Positions 7,774 to 17,174 of a stretch of DNA of 18,220 bases are shown here, one piece after another. Below the pieces are notes generated by a model. It was not told the DNA's origin and searched no databases. It saw nothing but the letters and a program-made list of their open reading frames with translations. Origin of the DNA: Hamiltosporidium magnivora (taxonomy: Eukaryota > Microsporidia > Dubosqiidae); the NCBI GenBank assembly GCA_004325065.1, contig PITI01000165.1:1-18220 (forward strand), written 5' to 3'. A program made the translations under genes and the position numbers. Every line of letters starts with the position of its first letter. The stretch's first letter is position 1.

Positions 7774-8477
7774 ATAAAAACAGAGATTTTGATTAATTAA
7801 ATATTTAAAATGACAGATATAATTGATCAAATTTATTCTTTTAAATATTTTGTTTGATATTTTTTTTGAATATAAAATATGAAGAAATCAAACAAAATCG
7901 AAAAATAATTTTTTTTAAGTAAAATATATGAAGAAATCAAACAAAATCGAAAAATAATTTTTTTAAATAAATTGTGTGATTCTAATTGTAGAAATAATAA
8001 TTATATTTGAAGAATAAAACTTTTTATAAAATTCATAAGAAAAAATGAATATAAACATCCTTAATATAATAGAAGAATATATAAAGCAAATGATTTTCAA
8101 GTTATTAATCTGGTATTTATTTCAATACAATTTACTAAATTTATTTAATAAAATAAATTGAAAAAAAATATTTATTTACGAACATCATGTTGTAAAATTA
8201 TTTATTTCGTAAAATAGAATTTAAAAAAATATTTAAAAATTAATTTCTTTAACGATAATATGTTTTAAACATTATAATTTTTTTTATAAAAATCAATTTT
8301 TAATTCATAAGGTTATTTACAATAAAATAGAATTTAAAAAAAAAAACATTTTTAAATCTTAAAATAGAAATTCGAATAATTAGCAATAAAATTATAATTG
8401 ATTATATACTATAAATAGAAATTTTTTTAAAAAATGAATTTTTAAATATAAAAATGTTGAAAAAAAAATAAGCAATT
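7774..8477. other. AT-rich spacer, no gene seen
   Basis: About 700 bases, extremely A/T-rich, with stops in all frames. It carries the 49-bp duplication at 7879-7968 and two diverged copies of AAAATAGAATTTAAAAAAA (near 8212 and 8323). Unlike the other long gene-poor stretches I found no retrotransposon-like peptide blocks here. Confidence 0.5.
7879..7968. repeat. 49-bp tandem duplication
   Basis: ATGAAGAAATCAAACAAAAT followed by CGAAAAATAATTTTTTT occurs at 7879 and again at 7928 with no internal mismatch other than one base in the T-run. The unit length is 49 bases. The near-identity in rapidly drifting AT-rich DNA points to a recent event. It is not part of an ORF. Confidence 0.85.
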
Positions 8478-9788
8478 ATGTTAAAACACGTAAAAATACG
8501 AACAAGAGAAACCAAAAGTGAAGAAGACGGAAAAAGTGATATGGAGAATAATAGAGCAGGTTTAAAAGATGAGACAAATGTCTTTTACGAAAAACCAACA
8601 TATGTTGAATTTGAAAAAATAGATGAAGAATTAGACGATCATAATTTAGTTAAAAGATGCAATTCAAATGATTTATCTCAAGTTGAAATTGAAAAGGGAA
8701 AAACACCTCTCTGCGCGAATTTAATACAATATGTTGGTGGTGAACAAAGTCTTATCTTAGATGAGAATGCGCAAGAAACCCCATCAACAATTAGTGTGAC
8801 TGATGAAGTTGAAAAATCAAATTACCAAAAGCAGAACAACATGATTTATGGTACAGGACCGCAAAAAATAGAGATGCTTCGAACTAATTCTACAGATAGA
8901 TCAGAATATCATAAAAGTAATTCTATTTATGAAACTATGTTATTTAGTAAACCTGGTTTGATTCGTCAAGTTCGAAAAAGATCATTTACAAATAGGAATT
9001 CATTTGGTTATCAGACACAGTCGTTAGATAGATGTTCTAGTTTTTTACATGTATTGGGAACAAAAAGTAGAATCGAAGAGCCTCTTGGGAAAGAGTTATC
9101 CGAAGTACAAAAAGCTAGGACTTACGAACGTTCTGCACTTCTAGTAGAAAGTTTAACAGGGATTAATTTGGAAAACCAAACGAATGGAAATCATATAGAC
9201 ACGGAAAATGGTGTCATTGGGCTATTAAACACCGAAAAAATACTAAAAATTAGAAATGCAACTGGAAATCATATAGACACGGAAAATGGTGTCATTGGGC
9301 TATTAAACACTGAAAAAACACCAACAATTAGAAATGCAACTGGAAATAATTTAGACACGGAAAATGGTGTGATTGGGCTATTAAACACCGAAAAAACATC
9401 AACAATTAGAAATGCAACTGGGAATAATTTGGATCCGGAAAAGGGTGTCATTGGGCTATTAAACTCCGAAAAAAGAAAAAATCTAAAATTTTTATCGTTT
9501 TTTAAAAATTTAAAACTTTTTTTAACCACCTTTATGGCAGTTATAAGTACACTATCAGTCATCGTTTTTTACTTTTATTTAGGTTTGAATATTATTTTGG
9601 GTACTCCATTTCCAAAACATCTTTATATTCTTAATTTATCTGCATTATGTTTGATTTTATTTACTTTAATTTTATTGTTTTCGAGTAGAAATACAAAAAA
9701 CAGTAGAATTATTATTTATAATATTATTTTAATAATTTTTACAATACTTTCATTTTTAATATCGGCAATAAAGCAAAATTATTGCTAA
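8478..9788 (+). CDS. Repeat-containing protein with three C-terminal membrane segments
   Basis: I do not recognise this 436-residue protein. Residues 1-236 are hydrophilic and charged with no signal peptide. Residues 237 to about 330 are four tandem copies of a 26-residue unit (ATGNHIDTENGVIGLLNTEK plus six variable residues); the last copy is incomplete (DPEKGVIGLLNSEK). Each junction carries NAT, formally an N-glycosylation sequon, though microsporidia are thought to lack that pathway. Three hydrophobic segments follow at about 351-374, 382-402 and 410-431, ending in a short IKQNYC tail. A long soluble N-terminal region anchored by a C-terminal membrane domain is the simplest picture. No CCC/GGG triplet precedes the ATG, so its start is less sure than the others. 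It could be lineage-specific. The next in-frame ATG is in codon 21 or later. Confidence 0.75.
   Translation: MLKHVKIRTRETKSEEDGKSDMENNRAGLKDETNVFYEKPTYVEFEKIDEELDDHNLVKRCNSNDLSQVEIEKGKTPLCANLIQYVGGEQSLILDENAQETPSTISVTDEVEKSNYQKQNNMIYGTGPQKIEMLRTNSTDRSEYHKSNSIYETMLFSKPGLIRQVRKRSFTNRNSFGYQTQSLDRCSSFLHVLGTKSRIEEPLGKELSEVQKARTYERSALLVESLTGINLENQTNGNHIDTENGVIGLLNTEKILKIRNATGNHIDTENGVIGLLNTEKTPTIRNATGNNLDTENGVIGLLNTEKTSTIRNATGNNLDPEKGVIGLLNSEKRKNLKFLSFFKNLKLFLTTFMAVISTLSVIVFYFYLGLNIILGTPFPKHLYILNLSALCLILFTLILLFSSRNTKNSRIIIYNIILIIFTILSFLISAIKQNYC
9186..9473 (+). repeat. 78-bp in-frame tandem repeat, 3.7 copies
   Basis: Units begin at 9186, 9264, 9342 and 9420, exactly 78 bases apart. The core GACACGGAAAATGGTGT...ATTGGGCTATTAAACAC is nearly invariant at silent positions, which points to recent expansion. 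The fourth copy is truncated at its end. The unit encodes 26 residues, so copy number changes keep the reading frame. Confidence 0.93.
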
Positions 9789-10009
9789 AAGTGAACTCAG
9801 TATTCCTTTGCTTTCAGATTTATAAGATTTTATGAGACTCTTTAATTTATTTGGGATTAAACCAATTTTCTTAACTATTTAACCCTTATTGTTTTATCTT
9901 CAGTAATAGTCTCTTTATTTTTATTTATGCTCGATTCCTCATAAAAAATATTTCGAAAAAAATTTAGGTTTTATTTTTTTAACATCATCTTCCTCGTTAC
10001 TTAGTTATT
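9789..10009. other. Gene-free spacer / 3' tail of copy C
   Basis: About 220 bases between the membrane-protein stop and the last recognisable codon of decayed retrotransposon copy C on the minus strand. No ORF. It probably includes the former 3' untranslated region of that element and the 3' end of the membrane-protein gene. Confidence 0.4.
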
Positions 10010-10977
10010 CTATTTAAATGACCAGTATTCGTTAATTTCGACTCCTTGTATAAAACTCAATGGTTTTCCCCTAACCCTTTCCAGGTTTGGTATTAACTCA
10101 TATTTTTTCCATCGAGCAAAGTAAATGGTTTCGAATGTCTTCTGAGTACTATCGAATATAATATACCTATATGCTTATTCGTATCAAGAGATTTCCAAGG
10201 TATTTTTATGGGTATTGTTTATAATACTATCCCAAGTTATTAGAAAGGAATTTTTTACATTAAATTTATAAAAAAGACCTGACTCATAGACTAATAGCAC
10301 TTACTTCGTAATTTTTCAATTTTTACTATTCGAAGTAGACCATACAAATGTATTTCTTTTAAATAAGTGTGGTCGGATGGCAACTCTTGAATAAATATTC
10401 AATCAAATTTTTTATCGTAAATTTTACATCCTTTTCATAATTATGCCAATTCCTCTTTAGAATGTTCATATTCAAAAATCTCTTGAACAGAGAGACTCCT
10501 AATTATTTTTGTAGTTAAGGTTTTATTTGAAAAGTGTAAATCTAGAAACTGAACCACTTTAGTGCATTATCTCTTATAACCATACCTCAATATTTTCTAT
10601 ATTTATTTTCCAAATGATCTACTGTTTTACTAGACTTATTGTGGTATTTTTAGAAACTTTCTGAACTACATTATACATTTCTATGTTGGACATAGCAGAA
10701 AAAAATTCATTAAGTGATCCTAAATTTCCTTTCTTTAACCATCTTGAAGAGTCATTAACACACACAGTGTTATTTTTTCTTGCATTATATAAATTTGAGT
10801 GAAGATTTCGATTTTCTATTTCGTTATATAATTTAGCTAGATAAGCCTTTTCTAAATTTCTTCCTTTTTGACTGTTTCATCCAACTTATATTTAAATTGT
10901 AAAAAGTCTTTTCTTAGTTCAAGATTAGTTTTATTAGCATTTTCCATCTTTATAAGCTCTACTATTCTGGTTTTATT
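10010..10977 (-). pseudogene. 5'-truncated decayed non-LTR retrotransposon, copy C
   Basis: Minus-strand reading gives the C-terminal third of the same element type. From 10977: RIVELIKMENANKTNLEL and on to a stop at 10854-10852. A one-base shift at 10855-10862 opens 80 codons (AYLAKLYNEIENRNLH, DSSRWLKKGNLGSLNE) to a stop at 10621-10619. An alternative frame gives SSKTVDHLENKYRKY (10634 down), the zinc-knuckle block with its cysteines lost. At 10503-10477 is IRSLSVQEI. At about 10385-10310 is LKEIHLYGLLRIVKIEKLRS, the remnant around the endonuclease core. At about 10260-10200 is FLITWDSIINNTHKN. At 10160-10010 is QKTFETIYFARWKKYE and an open run to TAG. No RT domain is present, so the copy is 5'-truncated. 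At least five frame changes and several stops show it is dead. Family placement is from known block order (R2/R4/Dong-like), not from a search. Confidence 0.75.
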
Positions 10978-11343
10978 TTACCAATTATTTTCTTACAATA
11001 AATAGGGTTCGCATTAAATCTTTTATATTTATTTTTTATACTTGTAACTTATTGTGATAAATAGAGTTTGAATTAAATTTTTCTTAAATAGTTTCTAACT
11101 ATTTTAATTGTTCATAAATTTATTTTAGTTGCATGTTTGGACAAAAAAAGCTGTTTATAAAATAAAATAGTTGGTTCTGATTATAAAAAAATTTAAATTA
11201 CGTTCGATAGAATTAATCCTGAGGATTATAAAATCTTATTATATTTGTATATTTTCATCAGATATTACTGACCATGAACTATTAAATTCTATAATTTTCT
11301 TCTTTTTATATATGCCATTATATTTTTAATTATAGAAGTTTTT
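10978..11343. other. AT-rich spacer upstream of the Scc2-like gene
   Basis: About 365 bases with no gene. It contains an imperfect 27-bp direct repeat at 10998 and 11057. No CCC or GGG triplet sits close to the ATG at 11344. The truncation point of copy C lies at its left edge. Confidence 0.45.
10998..11083. repeat. Imperfect direct repeat, 59-base period
   Basis: ATAAATAGGGTTCGCATTAAATCTTTT at 10998 and ATAAATAGAGTTTGAATTAAATTTTTC at 11057 differ at a few positions. It lies next to the truncated edge of retrotransposon copy C. A target-site relationship is possible but unproven. Confidence 0.5.
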
Positions 11344-14300
11344 ATGCTGAAAAAAAATATCTCCCATAATAAATTTATGCAATCTAAGGAAGAAAAACTA
11401 TTGGAAACAATAATTGATGACTATAAATTCCATACACCTGAGTTACAGGATTTTGACGGTTGTGTATATGAATTTGAAAATGAAATATTAGAAACACAAC
11501 CTACACTTCGTGGTTTTGAATTTATTAAAAATTTAGTGGATAATGTTGATGCCTTTTATGAAGAAAATAGCGATAATTTATGTTCTGATCTTTCCAAAAT
11601 ATTTGAATCCGAAGATTTACCAAAAAAAATACAAAAAATGCAGTACAATGGGACAGAAAAAGCAGATGCCTCGGTTATAAATAATAGAAAATATTATCCT
11701 TCGTATATTTTATACAAAGAATGTATTGAAAGAGTCGAAAAATTAATTTGTAAAAAAACTGTCAAACAAACAACAAATAATGTAAATATTTATTATGGAA
11801 ATCTTTTAAGTAAAGAAAAAGATTTTAAATTACAAGAAAATAACGAAGTCTTTTTGGAAAATTCAATAGAAAATAAAGAAACCGAAGACAAAAAAACCGA
11901 CAATCATTTTATTCTCACGAAATTAGAAAATAAAGAAGTATTTTTGGAAAATTCAATAGAAAATAAAGAAACCGAAGACAAAAAAACCAACAATCATTTT
12001 ATTCTCACGAAATTAGAAAATAAAGAAGAATTAAGAAAAAGCGAAAATAACTTTTTTCATACTAAGTTAGAAAATAAAGAAGAAGAGGTAAGAAAAGAAG
12101 ATAATTATGTCATTCTTAAAAAATTAGAAAATTTGTTAGAAAATAATGGCGAAATATCTTTGGATTTAAAAAACTTTTATTTGAATGAAATAGAATCAAA
12201 TCCCAATGATTTAAATATTTCAAAATCTTTAATTGCTATTTTATTTTTCCGTATATCAGATTCTCTTATAAAACCTGAAATAATTTATAAAGTTCTAGAA
12301 AATTTAGAAAAAAATATTAAAAGCATTTCTTTGAATTCAAATGATAATAAATTTTTAGAAAAAATCTTAAAAAATTTAGAATTTTTATATTCAAAAAAGA
12401 AAGATGATAAAATTTTTATAGAAAAAACATGGAATTTCTTAGTAAGTATTATTTCTATAGCTTGTAACACAAATCAATGTATAAAGATTTTATCCTTAAA
12501 TTTTATTATAGAATTGTGTAAGTCTAGTTTTGAACTTACAAAAACCATTTTAGATGTAATCGTTATGGAATATTCATCAATTAATAATTTTACAATCTGT
12601 AAATTACCATTTAAAGATTTTTTAATTTTAAAAATAATTGAAACTCGATTTTTTAAAAATAATAAAATTATGGAAAACGAACTTAATTATATAATGAATG
12701 TATTATTTAATAGAATTACATTTAAAGAAAAATTTATTGATAAGAATAATTTAATTGAAAATGAAAAATTATTTATTTCTGATAATTTTGATATTTATGA
12801 ATTTTTAAAAAATATTATTTGTGTGTTTGATACAAATTGTTTTTCAAGAATAATTATTTTCTATTTTTTAAATATATTTTTATCTAATTTTATGTATTTT
12901 ATTGAAAACAGAAACTATCAAAGTAAAATATTTGATATTTTTGATATTTATTTTGAAAAATCTTTTTTAATGATAAAAAATGAGAAAAAAAATCTTATAA
13001 ACAATTTTACAGTCGAAGAAGAAATATTTTATTGTTATATTTTGAAAACAGAGGGTATTTGTGAAACAATACAATATTTTTCTACAAGACTTGTATTATT
13101 ACTTACATCGTTTATAAAAAAAAGAATTTGTTTGATAAAATCATTTAGAAGTCTTTCAAAAGGATGTCAAATTAGGTTTTTAACTTTTACCGATAGAATA
13201 TATATTATTGGGGTATTGATAAAATTTATCAATAAAAGTGAAAACAATAAATTTAAAGAAAATATAAACCAAGAAGAAAATGTTTTGAAAAATTCGATTT
13301 CTTCTGAAAATTCCAAAAAAAATAATTCTTATAATATTTTATTAGAATATACATTCGATATTTTAGAAAGTTTAAATTATAAAAAACTTTTTGAATTTAT
13401 TATGAATATTAGAAATTCTAATATTGGAACGAATTTGTTAAAAAAGATTTTTAAAAAACTTTTAATTTATTTAATGGAAAGAAAAAACTGTTCTTTGATA
13501 TTTGAATGGTATTTCGATTGTTTAAGTGATACAAAAAAACGAAAAACTGTTTTAAAATCTTCGAAATTGAAAAAGATTCTCAAAGATTTTACTACTTTGA
13601 AAATATTTACAGCCGTTTATATAAGTCATGATTTTAAAAATATTGTAAAATATTTTGAATTGCCAATTTATGAAATAATTTTATTTTTAAAAACTCACAC
13701 ATTTAATTTATCATATTTGGTAAAAAGATATTCTAAATATCATTCTAATGAATTTTCTATTTATTTACCTGAAATTATAAATATATTTGAAACTAGAATA
13801 AAAGTCATTGAAAAGAAACATATTGGTTATTATAATAATATTATTGGGATATTGATTAATATTTTTTCACAAAATAATATAAATTTTTGTTTCAAAGCAA
13901 AATTAAAAATTTATTTAGAAGAAATGATTTTTATTGAACCATTTACCAAAAAATGTGGTATTTTGTTAAATATTTTAGGATTTCATAAAGAATTTTACAA
14001 TTTCCATTTTAAGAAATATAATATATCACCAAATAGAAGAGATTTTCTTGTACTTTGTAGTATTGGAGATAAAAGATTTAAGGATAAAATACAAAATAGT
14101 ATGTTTGGGCTTGTTTTATACTTAAATTTATATCCAAACGAAATAATTATTTATGAAAAATGTATTCGATTATTTCTAGACAAAATGGAAAAATCCATAA
14201 AAATCGAAGATGAAATATATTTTATTTATTTACTAAAAATATTGAAAAGAGAATTGAAAAAGAGTTTGAATCATCAAATAAATGAAAAGAAAATTAAAAA

Positions 14301-15132
14301 CATTTCTAAGAGTAATAAAACTTTAAAAACAAAAAGAAATATAATTTTAAATCAACAAAAAGATTTTAAAAATATATTTTTGTCATCGAATACAGAAGAA
14401 CCTCCGTCCTCAAACGAAATCTATTTTTGTATAATTTCTTCAAAGATGCATATTTTTAAAAATTTACTTATCAAATCAACACCTCTATCACACATTTGTT
14501 TCCAACTACTATACATCGGTCTAATTTCAGGTGCTATTTTACCACAAATGATCATTTCAGAATTTTTATTTTATTGTTGTATTTTCTTCAAAAAAAATAC
14601 AATCAAAGATATAACTGTTAGATACGGAAAAATTATAATTACAAATTTTAAAATATTTATTTCTTATTTGAATTCATATTTTGAAAAAAGAATGAATTTT
14701 TCACAAAATAATATTTTTATACCAACAATATTTCAACACATCAAAACAAAAAAGCATAAAATACTTTTTATAGATAATATATTTGAAATTATAGAAAGTA
14801 CAGATTTATTTACTTTCTATTTTATTTTAAATAATCTTTCAAACACACAATTTTCTAAAAAAGAAATTTATTATATTATAAAACACTGTGAAAATATTCT
14901 TGAAACACAAATTTTATGTCTAAAAAAAGAAAGAAATTATGAACAACTCAAGTTGTTGCTTAAATTTAAATATTTATTTTTGTTTAAAGAAACGTTAAAA
15001 ATTAAAGATAAAAGAATATTTGATAGAAATTTATTTCAAATTGATTTAAATGATATTTTTTGTAAAGAAACTTTCATAAAAAAAGAATATTTTTTAAGTT
15101 TAATTCTAAGTCTAAAGTATATAAAAATATAA
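11344..15132 (+). CDS. Probable cohesin loader Scc2/NIPBL, highly divergent
   Basis: A 1262-residue, Lys/Ile/Asn-rich protein, mostly alpha-helical HEAT-like. I read it as Scc2 (NIPBL, Mis4), which loads cohesin onto chromatin. The support is the order of C-terminal blocks. Residues 1040-1110 contain HICFQLLYIGLISGAILPQM, matching the Scc2 helix pair 'L.LI..GLIHP.QCVP' and its following YPxFIH-type helix. Residues 1126-1190 (IFQHIKTKKHKILFIDNIFE, then STDLFTFYFILNNLS) match the 'LYS.IRGNR..RRAFL..LL..FD...D...LLYIADNL' block. The region around LVLLLTSFIKKRICLIKSFR fits the 'R.KALK..S.I' HEAT section. N-terminally, residues 168-227 are two almost identical 30-residue repeats, with weaker copies after. 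Length suits a reduced Scc2. Alternatives are condensin CAP-D subunits or Pds5. The ATG has no CCC/GGG; Met12 is another possible start. Individual sequence identity is low, so this is a pattern-level call. Confidence 0.58.
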   Translation: MLKKNISHNKFMQSKEEKLLETIIDDYKFHTPELQDFDGCVYEFENEILETQPTLRGFEFIKNLVDNVDAFYEENSDNLCSDLSKIFESEDLPKKIQKMQYNGTEKADASVINNRKYYPSYILYKECIERVEKLICKKTVKQTTNNVNIYYGNLLSKEKDFKLQENNEVFLENSIENKETEDKKTDNHFILTKLENKEVFLENSIENKETEDKKTNNHFILTKLENKEELRKSENNFFHTKLENKEEEVRKEDNYVILKKLENLLENNGEISLDLKNFYLNEIESNPNDLNISKSLIAILFFRISDSLIKPEIIYKVLENLEKNIKSISLNSNDNKFLEKILKNLEFLYSKKKDDKIFIEKTWNFLVSIISIACNTNQCIKILSLNFIIELCKSSFELTKTILDVIVMEYSSINNFTICKLPFKDFLILKIIETRFFKNNKIMENELNYIMNVLFNRITFKEKFIDKNNLIENEKLFISDNFDIYEFLKNIICVFDTNCFSRIIIFYFLNIFLSNFMYFIENRNYQSKIFDIFDIYFEKSFLMIKNEKKNLINNFTVEEEIFYCYILKTEGICETIQYFSTRLVLLLTSFIKKRICLIKSFRSLSKGCQIRFLTFTDRIYIIGVLIKFINKSENNKFKENINQEENVLKNSISSENSKKNNSYNILLEYTFDILESLNYKKLFEFIMNIRNSNIGTNLLKKIFKKLLIYLMERKNCSLIFEWYFDCLSDTKKRKTVLKSSKLKKILKDFTTLKIFTAVYISHDFKNIVKYFELPIYEIILFLKTHTFNLSYLVKRYSKYHSNEFSIYLPEIINIFETRIKVIEKKHIGYYNNIIGILINIFSQNNINFCFKAKLKIYLEEMIFIEPFTKKCGILLNILGFHKEFYNFHFKKYNISPNRRDFLVLCSIGDKRFKDKIQNSMFGLVLYLNLYPNEIIIYEKCIRLFLDKMEKSIKIEDEIYFIYLLKILKRELKKSLNHQINEKKIKNISKSNKTLKTKRNIILNQQKDFKNIFLSSNTEEPPSSNEIYFCIISSKMHIFKNLLIKSTPLSHICFQLLYIGLISGAILPQMIISEFLFYCCIFFKKNTIKDITVRYGKIIITNFKIFISYLNSYFEKRMNFSQNNIFIPTIFQHIKTKKHKILFIDNIFEIIESTDLFTFYFILNNLSNTQFSKKEIYYIIKHCENILETQILCLKKERNYEQLKLLLKFKYLFLFKETLKIKDKRIFDRNLFQIDLNDIFCKETFIKKEYFLSLILSLKYIKI
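11845..12024 (+). repeat. 90-bp in-frame tandem duplication in the Scc2-like gene
   Basis: Two copies, at 11845-11934 and 11935-12024, of a unit encoding EVFLENSIENKETEDKKT plus 12 residues ending KLENK. They differ at very few bases (for example GAC/AAC for Asp/Asn). Shorter, degenerate KLENKEE copies follow to about 12130. It encodes a charged, likely disordered N-terminal linker. Confidence 0.93.
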
Positions 15133-15474
15133 ATTACTGTTTTTTTGGAGCTAAAATTTTTTATAAATAAAATATATTTAATCCTTGGGTGTTGCTTTTA
15201 TGTTTCTTTCTGTTTGAATTTATCAAATTTCTGGTTTCTTATTATTGCCTTCTTTTATATTTGATTTTTTTTATATTTTAAATCTTTGGCTTATTTAATT
15301 GATTTTTTTACGATTTGGGATTGCAAAGTTTTGAGATTCTGTGGTTAATTCTTTCTTACTATTACTTTATAAATTTGTTGGGAGTATAGGAAGTTTTTGC
15401 ATTCTGGATCTCTAAACTATCTTTTAAAAAAAATTCCCAGTTTTTATCGATACTTAATTAGAACTCTAATACTT
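15133..15474. other. Gene-free spacer downstream of the Scc2-like gene
   Basis: About 340 bases of T-rich DNA without an ORF. It holds the 3' end of the Scc2-like gene and, on the minus strand, the 3' tail of decayed retrotransposon copy D. Confidence 0.45.
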
Positions 15475-16850
15475 TTAATAATCAAAGGAAATTGTTTCGA
15501 CTGTCATTTTAAGTACTATTGATTGTATATATACCTCTTTTCTTACTATTTCTTGAATATTTTAGGGTATGTTTTCGGGTAAATTTTTAGTGATTTAGTT
15601 GCAATTCTTTCATAAAGTATTGAATATCCTAAAAAATCTCAATAAATAAATTAAACATATGGCTTATGTCATTTGCTAACAAATGGAATATTCATAGCTT
15701 TTTAGTTTTAAGAATGAGAAGTGAATATTGTGATGTAATACTGAACTCAATAAATTAAATTTTATTGATTTTTTAGCCAGTATAGCCGGTGGAGAGAGGA
15801 AAACCGCATTGAAAACATCCTGTTTGCTAATAATTGTTTAAAATTGGCGTGAAAATTATTGTTGAGATTTTGGTGGATTATAAACTACTTGGTTCTATTG
15901 GCTAATCCACTTATTATCCCGAATACAACAGTTTTTATGAAACAAATAGAAAACTTCAATCTGTTCATCTTCGACACTGGAATATAAAAGAGGACTGAAA
16001 TAATTAATTAAATAAGATTTTTATCCAAAAAAAAATTATGCATTTACAAAAGTTTATTTTTTAAAAAAGTCGACTTTTAAAAACATGATAAGATCCCTAT
16101 AATTATATAGAAAATAAATAGTAAATACTTGACATTAAATGTAAAGATAGAAACCATTTTTTCAAAGTTTTAAGTTTTTTTTAAAGTAACTTTCTCAAGA
16201 AAATTCAATAAAACCATAAAATATTAAAAAAAACTAAAAAATCATAAAGGATTGAATTTTTATCATTTTTTTGCATTTCTGTAATAAAAGCATTATAGAA
16301 CAAAAATTTAAAGCATTTCAAAATACTATTTCGAACACTTATTTTACATTTTCTACTTTTTAAATATTGTGATTCCCGGTACATTATAAGTTACAATTGT
16401 TTAGCCATCATCTAGTAGATCCAAAGACAAAAATAAAAAAGAAAGTAAAAATATGTATTTCATACATTTAAATATTTTTTTATTTATGTAGTATTAAACA
16501 AATGATTTTAAATACTTTGATCAAAGCAAAAGTGATAAGACAGTTTGGATTGTAGAGGATATTTAAATAAATTAATTTTAAAAACGAAGTACGCATATTC
16601 AATATAAAACAAGTTCTTATTTAATTTACACATTTTCGTCTCTATAGAAAAATTACCCTTTTTGAGGTTTAGAACCACAATTTTTTAAGTAAATATTTTT
16701 TTTTATAATAAAAATTCTTCATCCTTCTTTTCAAGTCGGAAATGTGATCTTTCTAAGCTTCTAGTGAGATCATAATTTCGACGATTATTTTAAATTTTTA
16801 AGTTATAGCAATTAAGAAATAAATTTCTACTTTAAATTCAACACAGTGGA
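15475..16850 (-). pseudogene. 5'-truncated decayed non-LTR retrotransposon, copy D
   Basis: Minus-strand peptides follow the same element. The clearest is the C-terminus at 15570-15475: NIQEIVRKEVYIQSIVLKMT, then VETISFDY and TAA, which matches AYIKSLVLD in copy B. Upstream at about 15770-15680 is LLSSVLHHNIHFSFLKLKSY, corresponding to the post-endonuclease block (copy C KIEKLRS). At about 16660-16560 is KGNFSIETKMCKLNKNLFY, an open run of more than 30 codons that fits the thumb region after RT. At about 16830-16770 LIAIT.KFKIIVE may be the RT motif C remnant. Between them frames are broken repeatedly. The N-terminal part is not found. Confidence is high for the C-terminal 300 bases and low for the RT end; the right boundary is a guess. 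Confidence 0.62.
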
Positions 16851-17174
16851 TTTTTAAAGTTTTTTCGTACCAAAAAGCCACTAGAAAAAATATTTTAATC
16901 CTAAAAAGATATAATATTTCTCTAAAGGATGATGGTTTTCTGAAATTACAAAATTTATTTGAAATTTTTTTAAGTACCGAAAAATTTAAAGATTTTTAGC
17001 AAGACTTTTTCCGCAAATAAAAATACAAAAATAATATTTCAAAACTTTCTGTATTTAGAAAATACCAAAAAAACCATCAGAATATAATAAGTTATGGTTT
17101 TTTTTAATAAATATACTACTTAATACACTGAAAAGCTATTTCGACAATTCTAGTATAAATATCCATAAATTATT
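16851..17174. other. AT-rich stretch between two retrotransposon copies
   Basis: About 320 bases with no convincing frame on either strand. It separates the 5' end of minus-strand copy D from the start of plus-strand copy E, so the two elements stand head to head. It may contain a decayed RT remnant of D, which I could not follow, and the 5' untranslated region of E. Confidence 0.4.

Noticed and set aside
9186..9473. Evenly spaced repeats as a CRISPR array
   Set aside because: The units are contiguous and in frame inside a coding region, with no unique spacers, in a eukaryotic context.
9269..9562. 97-codon minus-strand ORF with repeats
   Set aside because: It is the antisense shadow of the 78-bp repeat in the plus-strand membrane-protein gene.
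11344..15132. Condensin HEAT subunit (CAP-D2 or CAP-D3) as the identity of the 1262-residue protein
   Set aside because: Considered because of the HEAT-like helices and length, but the C-terminal block order fits Scc2/NIPBL better. It is kept as an alternative and not excluded.
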